Made by a program: the position numbers and the translations under genes. Below, piece by piece: positions 1 to 8,843 of a stretch of 64,000 nucleotides of DNA. The notes below the pieces were generated by a model. The model had not been told where the DNA came from. It ran no database searches and saw only the letters and a program-made list of their open reading frames with translations. Source of the stretch: Heterorhizobium halophytocola (GTDB lineage: Bacteria; Pseudomonadota; Alphaproteobacteria; Rhizobiales; Rhizobiaceae); contig NZ_JAGGJU010000003.1 in the NCBI RefSeq assembly GCF_017873095.1, positions 310,001-374,000 of the forward strand, read 5' to 3'. Within the stretch, counting starts at the first letter, position 1. Every line of letters starts with the position of its first letter.

Positions 1-325
1 AGCTCGCCACCAGCGGCAGCTTGCCGTCATCGCCGGGGATCGGCGAGAATACGCGCCAGGACAGCCCTTCCTGCATCGGCTCGCTGTCCGAAGTCAGCCG
101 CGCCTCCATCGAGACGTCCTTGGTACCGGCCGCGACCGACGAGCCGGCATTCGGCAGAATCGGTGAAAACGCTTCCACCTTCGGCATTTTCGGCGCGCCG
201 CTCAGCTGCTTGAATTCGGAGAAGGCGTTTTCCGCATCCGCCTGTTGCGCGCACGCGGCCGATGCGAGCAGAAAAACTCCGAAAATGGCGGCAAGCACGG
301 GCTTGGCCGGACACAAGGCTGACAT
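1..325 (-). CDS. secreted protein of unknown function, partial (3' end outside window)
   Basis: Only the N-terminal 108 residues are visible; the frame runs open off the left edge of the window. The start ATG (325) is chosen because it gives a typical signal peptide: Lys at position 8, a hydrophobic stretch ([15 protein letters not shown]) and an Ala-X-Ala-like cleavage site near residue 25. The mature part seen so far ([20 protein letters not shown], later a WRVFSP stretch) does not match a family I recognise. It is divergent from the nitroreductase gene at 427, with about 100 bp between the two starts. Likely periplasmic or lipoprotein-like; function unknown. Confidence 0.6.
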   Translation of the reverse strand, partial: MSALCPAKPVLAAIFGVFLLASAACAQQADAENAFSEFKQLSGAPKMPKVEAFSPILPNAGSSVAAGTKDVSMEARLTSDSEPMQEGLSWRVFSPIPGDDGKLPLVAS

Positions 326-426
326 GGAGACGGGCACCGGTTGACTTCTTGATCCAGGAAAGCAAGTTCAAGCGCAATGGCGTGGCTTTTTCAAGTCCGC
401 ATGCCCCACGTCCCTCAGGAGTCCCA

Positions 427-1017
427 ATGAAAGCCAGTCCGAATACAAGCCTGCTCGACTATCTGAAAACCCGACGCTCGACCCCGGCGTTCCAGATGTG
501 CGAGCCGGGTCCGTCGAAACCGGAGCTCGAGGAGATCCTGCGCCTGGCGATCCGCGTGCCCGATCACGGCAAGATCGCGCCCTGGCGTTTCATCGTCTAT
601 CGCGGCGAGCGCCGGGCCGAACTCAGCGCCGAACTGCTGAAAATGGCACTGGAGAACAAGCCGGACCTCAGCGCCGAAATGATCGAGGTCGAGCGCACCC
701 GGCTGACCAGGGCGCCGGTCGTCATTGCCGTCATCTCGACCGCGGCGCCGCACGTCAAGGTGCCGGAATGGGAACAGGTGATGTCGGCCGGCGCCGTCTG
801 CCTCAACCTGCTGATGGCCGCCAACGCCCATGGCTATGTGTCGAACTGGCTGACGGAATGGTATGCCTTCGACGGGCGCGCCCTTGAACTTCTGGGCGTG
901 AGAGACGGCGAGAAGCTCGCGGGCTTCATCCATATCGGCTCGACGGAATTCCCGGTCACCGAACGGCCGCGTCCGGAGCTTGCCGAGGTCGTCAGCTGGG
1001 ATGGAGGAGATCTCTGA
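427..1017 (+). CDS. nitroreductase family protein (YdjA-like)
   Basis: A 196-residue protein of the FMN-dependent nitroreductase superfamily, which reduces nitro groups, quinones or similar acceptors with NAD(P)H in the cytoplasm. Visible family features are the N-terminal [14 protein letters not shown] block (Arg-Arg-Ser contacts FMN phosphate in the family), [14 protein letters not shown], and the central ICLN-like segment [21 protein letters not shown] typical of YdjA/TdcN-type members. The ATG at 427 is preferred over an upstream in-frame start because an AGGAG lies 6-10 bases before it and homologues begin here. The stop overlaps the next start in TGATG, so it is co-translated with the flavin reductase-like gene. 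Physiological substrate unknown. Confidence 0.85.
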   Translation: MKASPNTSLLDYLKTRRSTPAFQMCEPGPSKPELEEILRLAIRVPDHGKIAPWRFIVYRGERRAELSAELLKMALENKPDLSAEMIEVERTRLTRAPVVIAVISTAAPHVKVPEWEQVMSAGAVCLNLLMAANAHGYVSNWLTEWYAFDGRALELLGVRDGEKLAGFIHIGSTEFPVTERPRPELAEVVSWDGGDL

Positions 1018-1628
1018 TGTTCTATGACACCGAAACCAATGGTCACGGCATGGAGCGCGATCCGTTCAAGGCGATCGTCGTGCCGCGGCCGATCGGATGG
1101 ATCGGCACGCGCGGGCGCGACGGGGTCAACAATCTCGGCCCCTATTCCTTCTTCAACGCGGTCTCCGACCGGCCGAAACTGGTGATGTTTTCCTCCACCG
1201 GCTACAAGGACAGCGCCCGCAATGCGCAGGAGACCGGCGTCTTCACCTGCAATTTCGTCAGCCGCAATCTTCTCGACCGGATGAACCAGTCCTCGGCGGC
1301 CTATCCCTCGGAGATCGACGAATTCGCGGAGGCGGGACTGACGCTCGGGCAGGGGCGAATGATCGACGCGCCCTATGTCGCGGACGCCTTCGCCGTGCTC
1401 GAATGCAAGGTGACCGAGATCATCCGGCCGAAGGGTCTGGACGGCGAGGCGAGCGACAACTGGGCGGTCTTCGGCCAGGTGGTCGGCATCCATATCCGCG
1501 AGGAGATCATCGTCGACGGTCGGCTGGACATGGCCCGCGCCCGTCCTGTCGCCCGCATGGGCTATATGGATTATGCCGAAGGCAGCGATGTCTTCGAGGT
1601 CCTGCGCCCGTCGATGAACCGGTCGTGA
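1017..1628 (+). CDS. flavin reductase-like (FMN-binding split barrel) protein
   Basis: A 203-residue protein of the flavin reductase-like domain family. The N-terminal half carries the usual motifs: VVPRPIGWIGTRGRDGVNNLGPYSFFNAVS followed by PKLVMFSS and the DSARNAQETGVFTCNFV block, which line the FMN pocket. Members reduce flavin for a partner oxygenase or act on their own. Its start overlaps the stop of the nitroreductase by one base (TGATG), so the two form a translationally coupled flavoprotein pair. No substrate can be deduced. The next gene is on the other strand and ends only 4 bp away. Confidence 0.88.
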   Translation: MFYDTETNGHGMERDPFKAIVVPRPIGWIGTRGRDGVNNLGPYSFFNAVSDRPKLVMFSSTGYKDSARNAQETGVFTCNFVSRNLLDRMNQSSAAYPSEIDEFAEAGLTLGQGRMIDAPYVADAFAVLECKVTEIIRPKGLDGEASDNWAVFGQVVGIHIREEIIVDGRLDMARARPVARMGYMDYAEGSDVFEVLRPSMNRS

Positions 1629-1632
1629 CGAC

Positions 1633-2328
1633 TCAATCCTGACCGGCCGCTGCCGGGCGTGCCGCACGGCCCCGCCGGATGACGCCGGAAAATCCTTGAG
1701 CGGTGGCGCTGGCCGTCTGCGCGGCCAGGTCTTGCGCCGCCTCCACCTCGGAAAGCACCGCATGGGCCGGCACGCCGGCGGCGGCCGCGGCCAGCAGCAC
1801 CAGCCCGGTCGCCGTCCGCACGCCGGCCGAGCCCTGCGGCGCCTTCAGCCTTGCGGCGAGCGATTCGGCGTCGAAGGCCAGCGCGGCGACCCGTGGTGAC
1901 GCGGCGGCAAGGGAGGCTGCCGAAAACAGCGCGGCGGGATGGACACCGAACAGCACGATGATGCCGGTGCTGCCGTCGCGCCGTCCCGACACCACCTCTT
2001 CGACGCGCAGCAGTGTGCAGAGCCTCTCGATCATCGCCGGCGTCTGCGCCTCGACGATCACGGCACAGGCTTCGAGCGCAACCGCGAGCGCGATCTGACG
2101 CTCTGTCGGCAGGTTGTCCTGCGGCTCTGCGATCAGGCAGGCAAGCGCTGCCGAATCGCGCCCTTGCCGCAGCGTCTGCGTAAGCTCCGCCCAACCGTCA
2201 TCCGGCCCCCCAAGACCACGCAGGTCGAGGATCCTGGTCTCTGCGGCCGGCCCGTCCTCTGCGCCGGCGCCTGTTGGCGCTGCCGCCTGCAGATGCCAGA
2301 CCGGCAGGGCTTCGAACCTCTGCGCCAT
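1633..2328 (-). CDS. CitE/HpcH-like protein, degenerate
   Basis: About 231 residues, Ala-rich. The C-terminal segment (LLAAAAAGVPAHAVLSEVEAAQDLAAQTASATAQGFSGVI) follows the pattern of the CitE/HpcH-HpaI aldolase family, where a short loop after AA-x-A-G-I is followed by a helix and R-x-G-F-x-G-K-x-x-I-H-P. Here the final IHP segment is gone and replaced by a basic tail, and no metal-binding Glu/Asp pair is evident, so catalysis is doubtful. The ATG at 2328 is chosen because GGAAAAG precedes it; an in-frame ATG at 2364 would add 12 residues. It converges with the flavin reductase-like gene. An alternative is an unrelated small rhizobial protein. Confidence 0.55.
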   Translation of the reverse strand: MAQRFEALPVWHLQAAAPTGAGAEDGPAAETRILDLRGLGGPDDGWAELTQTLRQGRDSAALACLIAEPQDNLPTERQIALAVALEACAVIVEAQTPAMIERLCTLLRVEEVVSGRRDGSTGIIVLFGVHPAALFSAASLAAASPRVAALAFDAESLAARLKAPQGSAGVRTATGLVLLAAAAAGVPAHAVLSEVEAAQDLAAQTASATAQGFSGVIRRGRAARPAAAGQD

Positions 2329-2452
2329 GCTCTTTTCCGGCTTCGATGAACGCTCTGAAAACATGGTGAACCAATCTTAAACTTTTGCGATCTAATATAT
2401 ATCCAAGGCGCGCACAGTATTGGCGAGCGGGTGTTGGTGAGTAGGACCGGAC

Positions 2453-3592
2453 GTGATTGTACAGGCTTTTCTTCGCTGGGCCGATAAGGCAAAGGCAAAC
2501 GACAGGGCGCAAGCCGCAAATGCTTTGGCACGGGCCTACATAACCTCCGGCATGGCGCCGGCAGAAAAGCGCGCAGCCGCGATCGCGATGACCTATCTGC
2601 TGGACGATCCCGCCCCGCAGGTGCGGGTTGCGCTGTCGCGGGCGCTTGCGCCGTCGGCCGATGCGCCGCATTCCATCGTGTTGGCGCTTGCCGAAGACCA
2701 GCTGGAAATCGCAGCCCCCGTTATTCTTTCCTCGCCGGTGCTGTCGGCCGCCGACCTCGTCGATCTGGCCGCCGGCGGCAGTGCCCATACCCGCGCCCTG
2801 ATCGCCTCGCGCCCCTCGCTCGACATCCGGGTGGTGGCGGCCCTGGCAGAGGTTGCCGGTGTCGAGGAACTGCTGATCCTGCTTGAAAACCCGACGGCCC
2901 GTTTCGGCCGGGTGGCGCTGCGCCGCATGGCCGAACGCCACGGTGCCGATGCCAGCCTGCGCGAATGCCTGCTCAACCGCGAAGATCTGCCGGTCGATGC
3001 GCGCCACGTGCTGGTCGAACATGTCTCCGACGCGGTCTCGGGCCTGCTGCTTGTCACCGCCGCCATGGGCCGCATGCGCGCCGAAAAGATCGCCGGGGAA
3101 GCCAAGGTCAGCGCCGCACTGGAACTCGCCGGTCAGGGTGATGCGCAGGAATGCGACGCGCTGGTCGAACAGATGCGCGCAAGGGGCGAGCTGACACCGG
3201 CCTTCCTGATGCAGGTCCTCTGCGCCGGCCGCACCGATTTCTTCGCCGGTGCTCTTTCAGCGCTGACGCAGATGGAAGAGCGCCGCGTGCGCTCGATTCT
3301 CGCGACCGGCCGCTACCATTCCGTCCGCGCGCTGATCGAAAGCGCCGGCCTGTCGCGCAGCGTCAGTTCGCTGTTCGTCGATGCGATCCTGCTCTGGCGC
3401 CAGACGCTGGAACAGGCGCCGCATGTCGCGGTCTGCGATGTGCTGGAAAAGCTGGTCGAGCGCAGCGGCAAGGTGGGCGAGACCGATGGCGATGCGGCCG
3501 AGCTGCTCGAGATCGTGGTGAAATTCCAGCGTCTCGAAGAGCGCCGCCGCGCCCGCGATTTCGCCTCGGCCCTGTCCCTGGCCGCCGCCTGA
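2453..3592 (+). CDS. DUF2336 domain-containing protein
   Basis: A 379-residue all-helical protein of the alphaproteobacterial DUF2336 family. The family signature is seen in FLRWADKAKANDRAQAANALARAYI near the start and in TYLLDDPAPQVRVALSRALAPSADAPHSIVLALAEDQLEIAAPVI, a HEAT-like run of short helices with conserved Asp-Pro and Arg residues. No membrane segment or signal peptide. The GTG start is supported by an AGGA about 8 bases upstream and by the absence of an earlier alternative. It is monocistronic and divergent from the CitE-like gene. Function in the family is not established; HEAT-like architecture suggests protein binding. Confidence 0.85.
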   Translation: MIVQAFLRWADKAKANDRAQAANALARAYITSGMAPAEKRAAAIAMTYLLDDPAPQVRVALSRALAPSADAPHSIVLALAEDQLEIAAPVILSSPVLSAADLVDLAAGGSAHTRALIASRPSLDIRVVAALAEVAGVEELLILLENPTARFGRVALRRMAERHGADASLRECLLNREDLPVDARHVLVEHVSDAVSGLLLVTAAMGRMRAEKIAGEAKVSAALELAGQGDAQECDALVEQMRARGELTPAFLMQVLCAGRTDFFAGALSALTQMEERRVRSILATGRYHSVRALIESAGLSRSVSSLFVDAILLWRQTLEQAPHVAVCDVLEKLVERSGKVGETDGDAAELLEIVVKFQRLEERRRARDFASALSLAAA

Positions 3593-3673
3593 CGGCATCC
3601 CTCACCATCATCACGCAAGCTGTGATTGGCCCCGTGTAGCCGACAGCCGGGAAGGCTGGAAGGCTGCGGCGCG

Positions 3674-4210
3674 TCAGTGCTTGACGCGCTTGGCGACCCA
3701 GGAATAGCTGTCGGTAATCACGTGCAGCGGTGCGGTGAACACCATGCGCACGCGCTCCTTGCCCGGCAGCGCACGCTTGATGGTTTCGAGGGCACGGGCT
3801 GCCAGGTTCTCATGCGCATGCGGGTCGTCCGCCGGAACCGCCCCGGGGAGGGCTGCCGCAGGCGGTGTGCTGCCGCTGCCCGCCGGCGGCAAAGCGGCGA
3901 CCTGACCGTCGGCGTTTTCCCCGCCCTCGTCCGACAGGTCGGAAAGGTCCTGCTTGACCGCCCCCGGCGTCGGCGCATCTTCCGGCCGCACGGCACCGCC
4001 TGGAAGCGCGGCAACCTGTTGGCCGGGCTTCTGGCATACGGCGATCACGGTCGGATAGTTGATGTCGCCATAGCCGTCGAGAATGTTTTCCGACGCCGCG
4101 TCGCAAAGCTCGACGCTGACATAGCGCTCGCGCGCCGTGTCGACGTATTTGCACTGATTGAGGCCGTCGTCACAGCCCAGAATGGTCATCATAATCAGTG
4201 CCGCCTGCAT
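3674..4210 (-). CDS. conserved rhizobial protein, unknown function
   Basis: A 178-residue protein. The N-terminal half resembles small exported rhizobial proteins: MQAALIMMTILGCDDGLNQCKYVDTA has a short hydrophobic start and Cys residues at about 13 and 20, and a further Cys near 36. The middle (residues about 65-135) is low complexity, rich in Pro, Ala, Gly and Asp. The C-terminus is basic and helical (ALETIKRALPGKERVRMVFTAPLHVITDSYSWVAKRVKH). No enzymatic motif is visible. It stands alone between a DUF2336 gene and the phytase-like gene. Likely a real gene because the frame is clean and the composition protein-like, but no role can be assigned. Confidence 0.6.
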   Translation of the reverse strand: MQAALIMMTILGCDDGLNQCKYVDTARERYVSVELCDAASENILDGYGDINYPTVIAVCQKPGQQVAALPGGAVRPEDAPTPGAVKQDLSDLSDEGGENADGQVAALPPAGSGSTPPAAALPGAVPADDPHAHENLAARALETIKRALPGKERVRMVFTAPLHVITDSYSWVAKRVKH

Positions 4211-4352
4211 GGCTTCGCCTCATTCGTCTCGGTTCGGGTCGAAGGGGCAGAATGCAGAGGATTGTGCCGCAAGCAAGGCCGTGTTTTGCAGGCGGCTTGG
4301 CTGACCGGGTATTTGCCACCCGGCGGGCCGCCAAGCCCGGTATCCGGGCCGG

Positions 4353-5486
4353 TTATTGCGGCCGGGCCAAAACCTTGAAGGCGTAGAACTGGTTTTTCTG
4401 CTCTGCCGAGAAATTGTTGTCGGCGGCGAGAATCAGCAGATCCGTGCCGTCCTTCGCCTTGGCAAAGGTCATTGCCTCGATATTGTCCGGCTCCAGTCCG
4501 ATGCCGCGCAGGTCGAGCAGCTGGGACTTGCGGACCGGGACGATGCCGGCATCGGTCTTGGCAAGCGCGGCGATGTCGCTGACATCGGTGGCGCCGTCGA
4601 GGTCGATCATGAACAGCTTGATGCTGCTGCCTAAGCCCTCGGCGAAGCCGCGCTCCAGCACCAGCAGACGGTGTTCGTCGAGCGCCAGCATTTCCGGCAC
4701 GCCATTGTCGTTCCAGCCGCCGGACTTGTCGGGCGCCTGCGGGATCGGCGATACCGGGTAGACATACTGCGCCTTCGCCTTGCCGGTCTTGGCATCGTAG
4801 CGGATCATCCGGGCGAGGCTGCCGGTCGTCAGGCTTGCGGCCGGGCCATCCTGATGGAGCGCTGCCTCCAGTCCGACGATCACATCGCCGGAAGGCAGCA
4901 CGGTGACGCTTTCGAAGGCATTGTTGTTGCGGATGCCGCTTGACCGGTCGGCCGTCGGGGCAAAGCCGTCGGGCAGGTCGAATTCGCGGAGGAAGGCGCC
5001 GTCGCGGTCGTTGACCCGCAGGAACGGCGAAACGCCGGCCTTGGCGTCGCCCTCGCTCGACCAGTAGACGCCCCCGGCCGTCACGCGGATGGCTTCCGGA
5101 TCGACGCCCTTTGCGGCAAACGGCTTGCCGTCCCGGTCGCGCAGCACCGTTGTCCTGGCGACGCTCACGCCTTTCAGTCCGTCAGTGTCGACATCGATAT
5201 CGAGGTCGTAGAAGCGGGCCGGCGCCTTTTCCGAGCGGTCGTGGGAAATCGCCACATAGCGACCGCTCGCCGGATCGAAGTCGAGACCGGAAATGCCGCC
5301 GAATTCCACGCCGTCGAACACCGTGCCGGTCGGAATGGAGAATGCGCCGAGATAGCCGAGCGCCAGATGCGCTGTGCAATCGCCGAACGGGCAGGGGGTA
5401 TCGACCACCGTTGCGATCTCGGTTGCCGATGCGGCCCGTGCGACCGCGATCACCAGCGCGGCGACAGTGAAAAAGGTTTTGGTCAT
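4353..5486 (-). CDS. exported esterase-like / phytase-like beta-propeller protein
   Basis: A 377-residue secreted protein of the esterase-like-activity-of-phytase family. It begins with a signal peptide (MTKTFFTVAALVIAVARAASA) and continues with GGISGLDFDPASGRYVAISHD, the typical first blade, then repeated blades including ITAGGVYWSSEGD-like (VTAGGVYWSSEGDAK), GIRNNNAFESVTVLPSG and GVPEMLALDEHRLLVLERGF. The conserved Glu in NNAFES and the LVLERGF motif are family hallmarks. The mature protein is probably periplasmic. Cys residues at about 33 and 38 may form a disulphide. The name is historical; real substrates are not known. Monocistronic; divergent from the ABC exporter gene across 263 bp. 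Confidence 0.85.
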   Translation of the reverse strand: MTKTFFTVAALVIAVARAASATEIATVVDTPCPFGDCTAHLALGYLGAFSIPTGTVFDGVEFGGISGLDFDPASGRYVAISHDRSEKAPARFYDLDIDVDTDGLKGVSVARTTVLRDRDGKPFAAKGVDPEAIRVTAGGVYWSSEGDAKAGVSPFLRVNDRDGAFLREFDLPDGFAPTADRSSGIRNNNAFESVTVLPSGDVIVGLEAALHQDGPAASLTTGSLARMIRYDAKTGKAKAQYVYPVSPIPQAPDKSGGWNDNGVPEMLALDEHRLLVLERGFAEGLGSSIKLFMIDLDGATDVSDIAALAKTDAGIVPVRKSQLLDLRGIGLEPDNIEAMTFAKAKDGTDLLILAADNNFSAEQKNQFYAFKVLARPQ

Positions 5487-5708
5487 GGAAAAACCTCGGG
5501 GACGCTTCGCTGTCTGGGGCGCGGCGACGAATGGATAATCGAATAGCCCTCTTGTCGCCGATTTCGATGTCAGGCGTGTGAAGGACCGATCCGTCCGGCA
5601 GGGATCGAGCAGATGGCCGCCCGGCGTGGCAGAACGGACACGGCCGCCGCATCCCGGCTCGGGAAAGCGACGGTTCGCACTTGGCCGCGCGTATCAAACA
5701 TGACAAAC

Positions 5709-5732
5709 AGACACATCTTTCCCGATGTGTCT
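5709..5732. promoter_or_regulatory. 9-bp inverted repeat in ABC exporter leader
   Basis: AGACACATC (5709-5717) and GATGTGTCT (5724-5732) are perfect inverted repeats separated by TTTCCC. The element ends 17 bases before the chosen ATG of the ABC exporter. As DNA it has the size and symmetry of a dimeric repressor operator; as RNA it would fold into a 9-bp hairpin just before the start. Seen directly; the function is inference. Confidence 0.5.
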
Positions 5733-5749
5733 TGCTGCAAAGCCGTTTC

Positions 5750-7477
5750 ATGTTTTCCCGTTTTTTGACGTTTTATCGCCCCTACCGGGTGCTCTTCTTT
5801 CTCGACTTCGGCTGCGCGGTGCTGTCCGGCCTGCTGGAGCTCGGCTTTCCGATGGCGGTGAAGCTGTTCGTCGACCGGCTGATGCCGAGCGGCGACTGGC
5901 GGCTGATCGTGGCCGCCTCGGTCGCCCTGATCGTCATCTATGTGCTCAACACCGGCTTGATGGCGACGGTCACCTATTGGGGCCATATGCTCGGCATCAA
6001 TATCGAGACCGACATGCGCCGGCTCGCCTTCGCCCATGTGCAGAAGCTGTCCTTCCGCTATTTCGACAACGCCAAGACCGGTCACCTGATCACCCATCTG
6101 ACCAAGGACCTGGAAGAGATCGGCGAGGTCGCCCATCATGGTCCCGAGGATGTGTTCATCGCGGTGATGACCTTTATCGGCGCCTTCCTGCTGATGCTGT
6201 CGGTCAATGTGAAGCTCGCCCTGCTGACCGCCCTGATCGTGCCGCTGACGGCCTGGCTCACCGGCCGCTACGGGGCCCGGATGACCGAGAATTTCCGCGC
6301 GCTCTACAGCCGCATCGGTGCCTTCAACGTGCGGATCGAAGAGAATGTCGGCGGCATCCGCGTCGTCCAGGCCTTCGCCAACGAGGATCACGAGCGTCGC
6401 CTGTTCGAGAGCGAGAACCAGAGCTACCGCACGACCAAGCTTGCCGCCTACCGGATCATGGCCGCCAATGTGTCGATGAGCTATATGAGCATGCGGCTGG
6501 TGCAGATGGTGGTGATGATCGCCGGCGCCTGGCTGGTGCTGAAGAACGAGCTGTCGGCCGGCGGCTTCGTGTCCTTCCTGCTGCTGGTCGCCGTCTTCTT
6601 CCGCCCGGTCGAGAAGATCAATTCGGTTCTGGAAAGCTATCCGAAGGGGATTGCCGGTTTTCGCCGCTTCCTCGAACTGATGGACACCGAGCCGGAGATC
6701 GCCGATGCGCCGCATGCGGTTGAGGCCCCGGCCTTGCGCGGCGCCATCCGCTTCGATCACGTGGCCTTCGGCTATAGCGATGGCCGCACGGTGCTCGACG
6801 GCGTCGACCTGTCGATCGCGCCTGGCGAGACGATCGCCTTTGTCGGCCCGTCCGGTGCCGGCAAGACCACGCTCTGTTCGCTCCTGCCGCGCTTTTACGA
6901 GCCGACCTCGGGCCGTATCCTGGTCGACGGGCTGGATGTGCGCGATGTCACGCTCGCGTCGCTGCGCGGCCAGATCGGCATCGTCCAGCAGGATGTCTTC
7001 CTGTTCGGCGGCTCGGTGCGCGACAATATCTGCTACGGCCGGCTCGGCGCCTCCGATGCCGATGTCTGGGCGGCGGCGCGCAAGGCGCGGCTCGATGGCG
7101 TCATCGAGGCCATGCCGCATGGTCTCGACACGACCATCGGCGAGCGCGGCGTCAAGCTGTCCGGCGGACAGAAGCAGCGCATGGCGATCGCCCGCATGTT
7201 CCTGAAAAATCCGCCGATCCTGATCCTCGACGAGGCCACCTCGGCGCTCGACACCGAGACAGAGCGGGCGATCCAGCAATCGCTGTCGGAGCTTGCCGAG
7301 GGCCGCACGACGCTGGTCATCGCCCACCGGCTGGCCACCATCCGCGACGCCGCCCGCATCGCCGTGGTCGATCGCGGCGGCATAGTCGAGATCGGCAGCC
7401 ACCGCGAGCTGATCGCGAGGAACGGCGCCTATGCCCGGTTGCACCGGGCGCAGTTCGGCTCGCAGGCGGCAGAGTAA
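5750..7477 (+). CDS. ABC exporter, fused permease-ATPase (MsbA/LmrA type)
   Basis: A 575-residue half-transporter that would work as a homodimer in the inner membrane. An N-terminal type I exporter membrane domain with about six helices (for example VLFFLDFGCAVLSGLLELGF, IVAASVALIVIYVLNTGLM, FIAVMTFIGAFLLML) is followed from about residue 320 by the nucleotide-binding domain. Walker A is GPSGAGKTT at about 366, the signature LSGGQKQRM at about 470 and Walker B LILDEATSALD at about 490. Intracellular-loop motifs (NVGGIRVVQAFANEDHE) are those of lipid/multidrug exporters. The ATG at 5750 is chosen as the family start; no strong ribosome site is seen, which is odd. Substrate unknown. Confidence 0.9.
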   Translation: MFSRFLTFYRPYRVLFFLDFGCAVLSGLLELGFPMAVKLFVDRLMPSGDWRLIVAASVALIVIYVLNTGLMATVTYWGHMLGINIETDMRRLAFAHVQKLSFRYFDNAKTGHLITHLTKDLEEIGEVAHHGPEDVFIAVMTFIGAFLLMLSVNVKLALLTALIVPLTAWLTGRYGARMTENFRALYSRIGAFNVRIEENVGGIRVVQAFANEDHERRLFESENQSYRTTKLAAYRIMAANVSMSYMSMRLVQMVVMIAGAWLVLKNELSAGGFVSFLLLVAVFFRPVEKINSVLESYPKGIAGFRRFLELMDTEPEIADAPHAVEAPALRGAIRFDHVAFGYSDGRTVLDGVDLSIAPGETIAFVGPSGAGKTTLCSLLPRFYEPTSGRILVDGLDVRDVTLASLRGQIGIVQQDVFLFGGSVRDNICYGRLGASDADVWAAARKARLDGVIEAMPHGLDTTIGERGVKLSGGQKQRMAIARMFLKNPPILILDEATSALDTETERAIQQSLSELAEGRTTLVIAHRLATIRDAARIAVVDRGGIVEIGSHRELIARNGAYARLHRAQFGSQAAE

Positions 7478-7480
7478 TCT

Positions 7481-8719
7481 CTAGCGGTCGGAGCGGATGA
7501 CGGTCTTGTGCAGGACGGCGACTTCGCCGTCCTCATCGCGCACGGAGATGATTTCCGTCTCGGTTTCCGTGCGGGGTGTGGTCGTTGCCTCGCGCACATC
7601 GGACAGCTCCACCTCGCGCATCCATTCGCGCCAGATCGACACCATCAGCGCCATCAGCACCGGGCCGATGAACAGGCCGAGCAGGCCCATGGTCTTCACC
7701 CCGCCGACAAGGCCGAAAAAGGTCGGCAGGAAGGGCAGCTTGATCGGTCCGCCGATCAGCCGCGGGCGGATGGTCTTGTCGACGATGAAGAGTTCGACCG
7801 CACCCCAGGCAAACAGCGCTATGCCCGCGACATAGGAGCCGCTCGCCAGCAGATAGAGCGAGACGAGGGTAAAGGAGAGCGGTGCACCGCCGGGGATCAG
7901 GGCCATGATGCCGGTGATCAGGCCGAAGGTGACGGGCGAGGGGACGCCGGCCAGCCAATAGGCCGTGCCGAGCACCAGGCCCTCGCCGATGGCGATCAGC
8001 GTCATGCCGGTGACGGTCGAGCTGATGGTGGCCGGCACCACGCGGGAAATCCGCTCCCAGCGGGTCGGCAGGATGCGCTCGCCGAGCAGGTCCACCTGCC
8101 GGGTGAAGCTGGAGCCGTCGCGATAGACAAAGAACAGGGTGATCAGCATGAACAGCAGCGTCAGCACCAGGTGGAAGGCGCTGCCGCCGGTCGCCACCAC
8201 CGCGCGGTAGATATTGCCGATATGGGCGCCGCTGACGATCTGCATCAGGTCGCCGATCGCGCCGGGATTGCCGATATAGGCAGCCCATTGATGTCCGAGC
8301 CAGCCGCCGATCACCGGCAGGCGCAGGATCCACATCGGCGGCGGCGCGCCGAACTTGTTGACCTCTGCCGCCCAGCCGATCCATTCGCGCACCTCGCCCA
8401 CCGTATAGGTGATGGCGATGCTGATCGGCACGATGAGGAAGAGCAGGATGAACAGGATGGCCAGGCTTGCGGCAATTGTCCGGCTGCCGCCGACGCGCGC
8501 GACCAGCCGCGTGTAGAGCGGCCAGCTGGCAAAGGCGAGCACCAGCGCTGCCAGCATCGGCACGACGAAGCCATGGAAGAAATAGATGCCGGCGATGACG
8601 ATCAGCACCAGCAGCCAGCGCGCCGCCGTGATCGGCGGAATGAGCGCCGTGCCGTTACGGGCGACCGGCCCGAGCCAGCGGGGCGCGTTCTGCGGCTTTC
8701 TGTGTTCTTTGTCTGTCAA
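7481..8719 (-). CDS. AI-2E family transporter (PerM/TqsA-type permease)
   Basis: A 412-residue inner-membrane protein of the AI-2E transporter family. About seven to eight hydrophobic segments are visible, arranged as an N-terminal group (WLLVLIVIAGIYFFHGFVVP, TIAASLAILFILLFLIVPI), a central soluble stretch, and a C-terminal group containing the family motif PRLIGGPIKLPFLPTFFGLVGGVKTMGLLGLFIGPVLMAL. The family includes TqsA and sodium/proton antiporter-like permeases; the name does not prove autoinducer transport. No ATG is available near the family start, so the TTG at 8719 is used. It ends 3 bp from the convergent ABC exporter stop. Confidence 0.9.
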   Translation of the reverse strand: MTDKEHRKPQNAPRWLGPVARNGTALIPPITAARWLLVLIVIAGIYFFHGFVVPMLAALVLAFASWPLYTRLVARVGGSRTIAASLAILFILLFLIVPISIAITYTVGEVREWIGWAAEVNKFGAPPPMWILRLPVIGGWLGHQWAAYIGNPGAIGDLMQIVSGAHIGNIYRAVVATGGSAFHLVLTLLFMLITLFFVYRDGSSFTRQVDLLGERILPTRWERISRVVPATISSTVTGMTLIAIGEGLVLGTAYWLAGVPSPVTFGLITGIMALIPGGAPLSFTLVSLYLLASGSYVAGIALFAWGAVELFIVDKTIRPRLIGGPIKLPFLPTFFGLVGGVKTMGLLGLFIGPVLMALMVSIWREWMREVELSDVREATTTPRTETETEIISVRDEDGEVAVLHKTVIRSDR

Positions 8720-8843
8720 GAGCTCTGGTCATCCGCCTTCAAGTCCCTGTGCATATGTGCCCCTTGTGGCCGTCGTGCAAGCACAAAGCGCCAGGGGTGG
8801 GCTGAAGAGATGCGTTTGCTGCGGGATTCCTTCAGACGAAATG

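Noticed and set aside
5570..7444. Minus-strand open frame of over 600 codons opposite the ABC exporter
   Set aside because: The opposite strand has all ABC exporter motifs. The antisense translation is His/Asp/Gln rich without domains.
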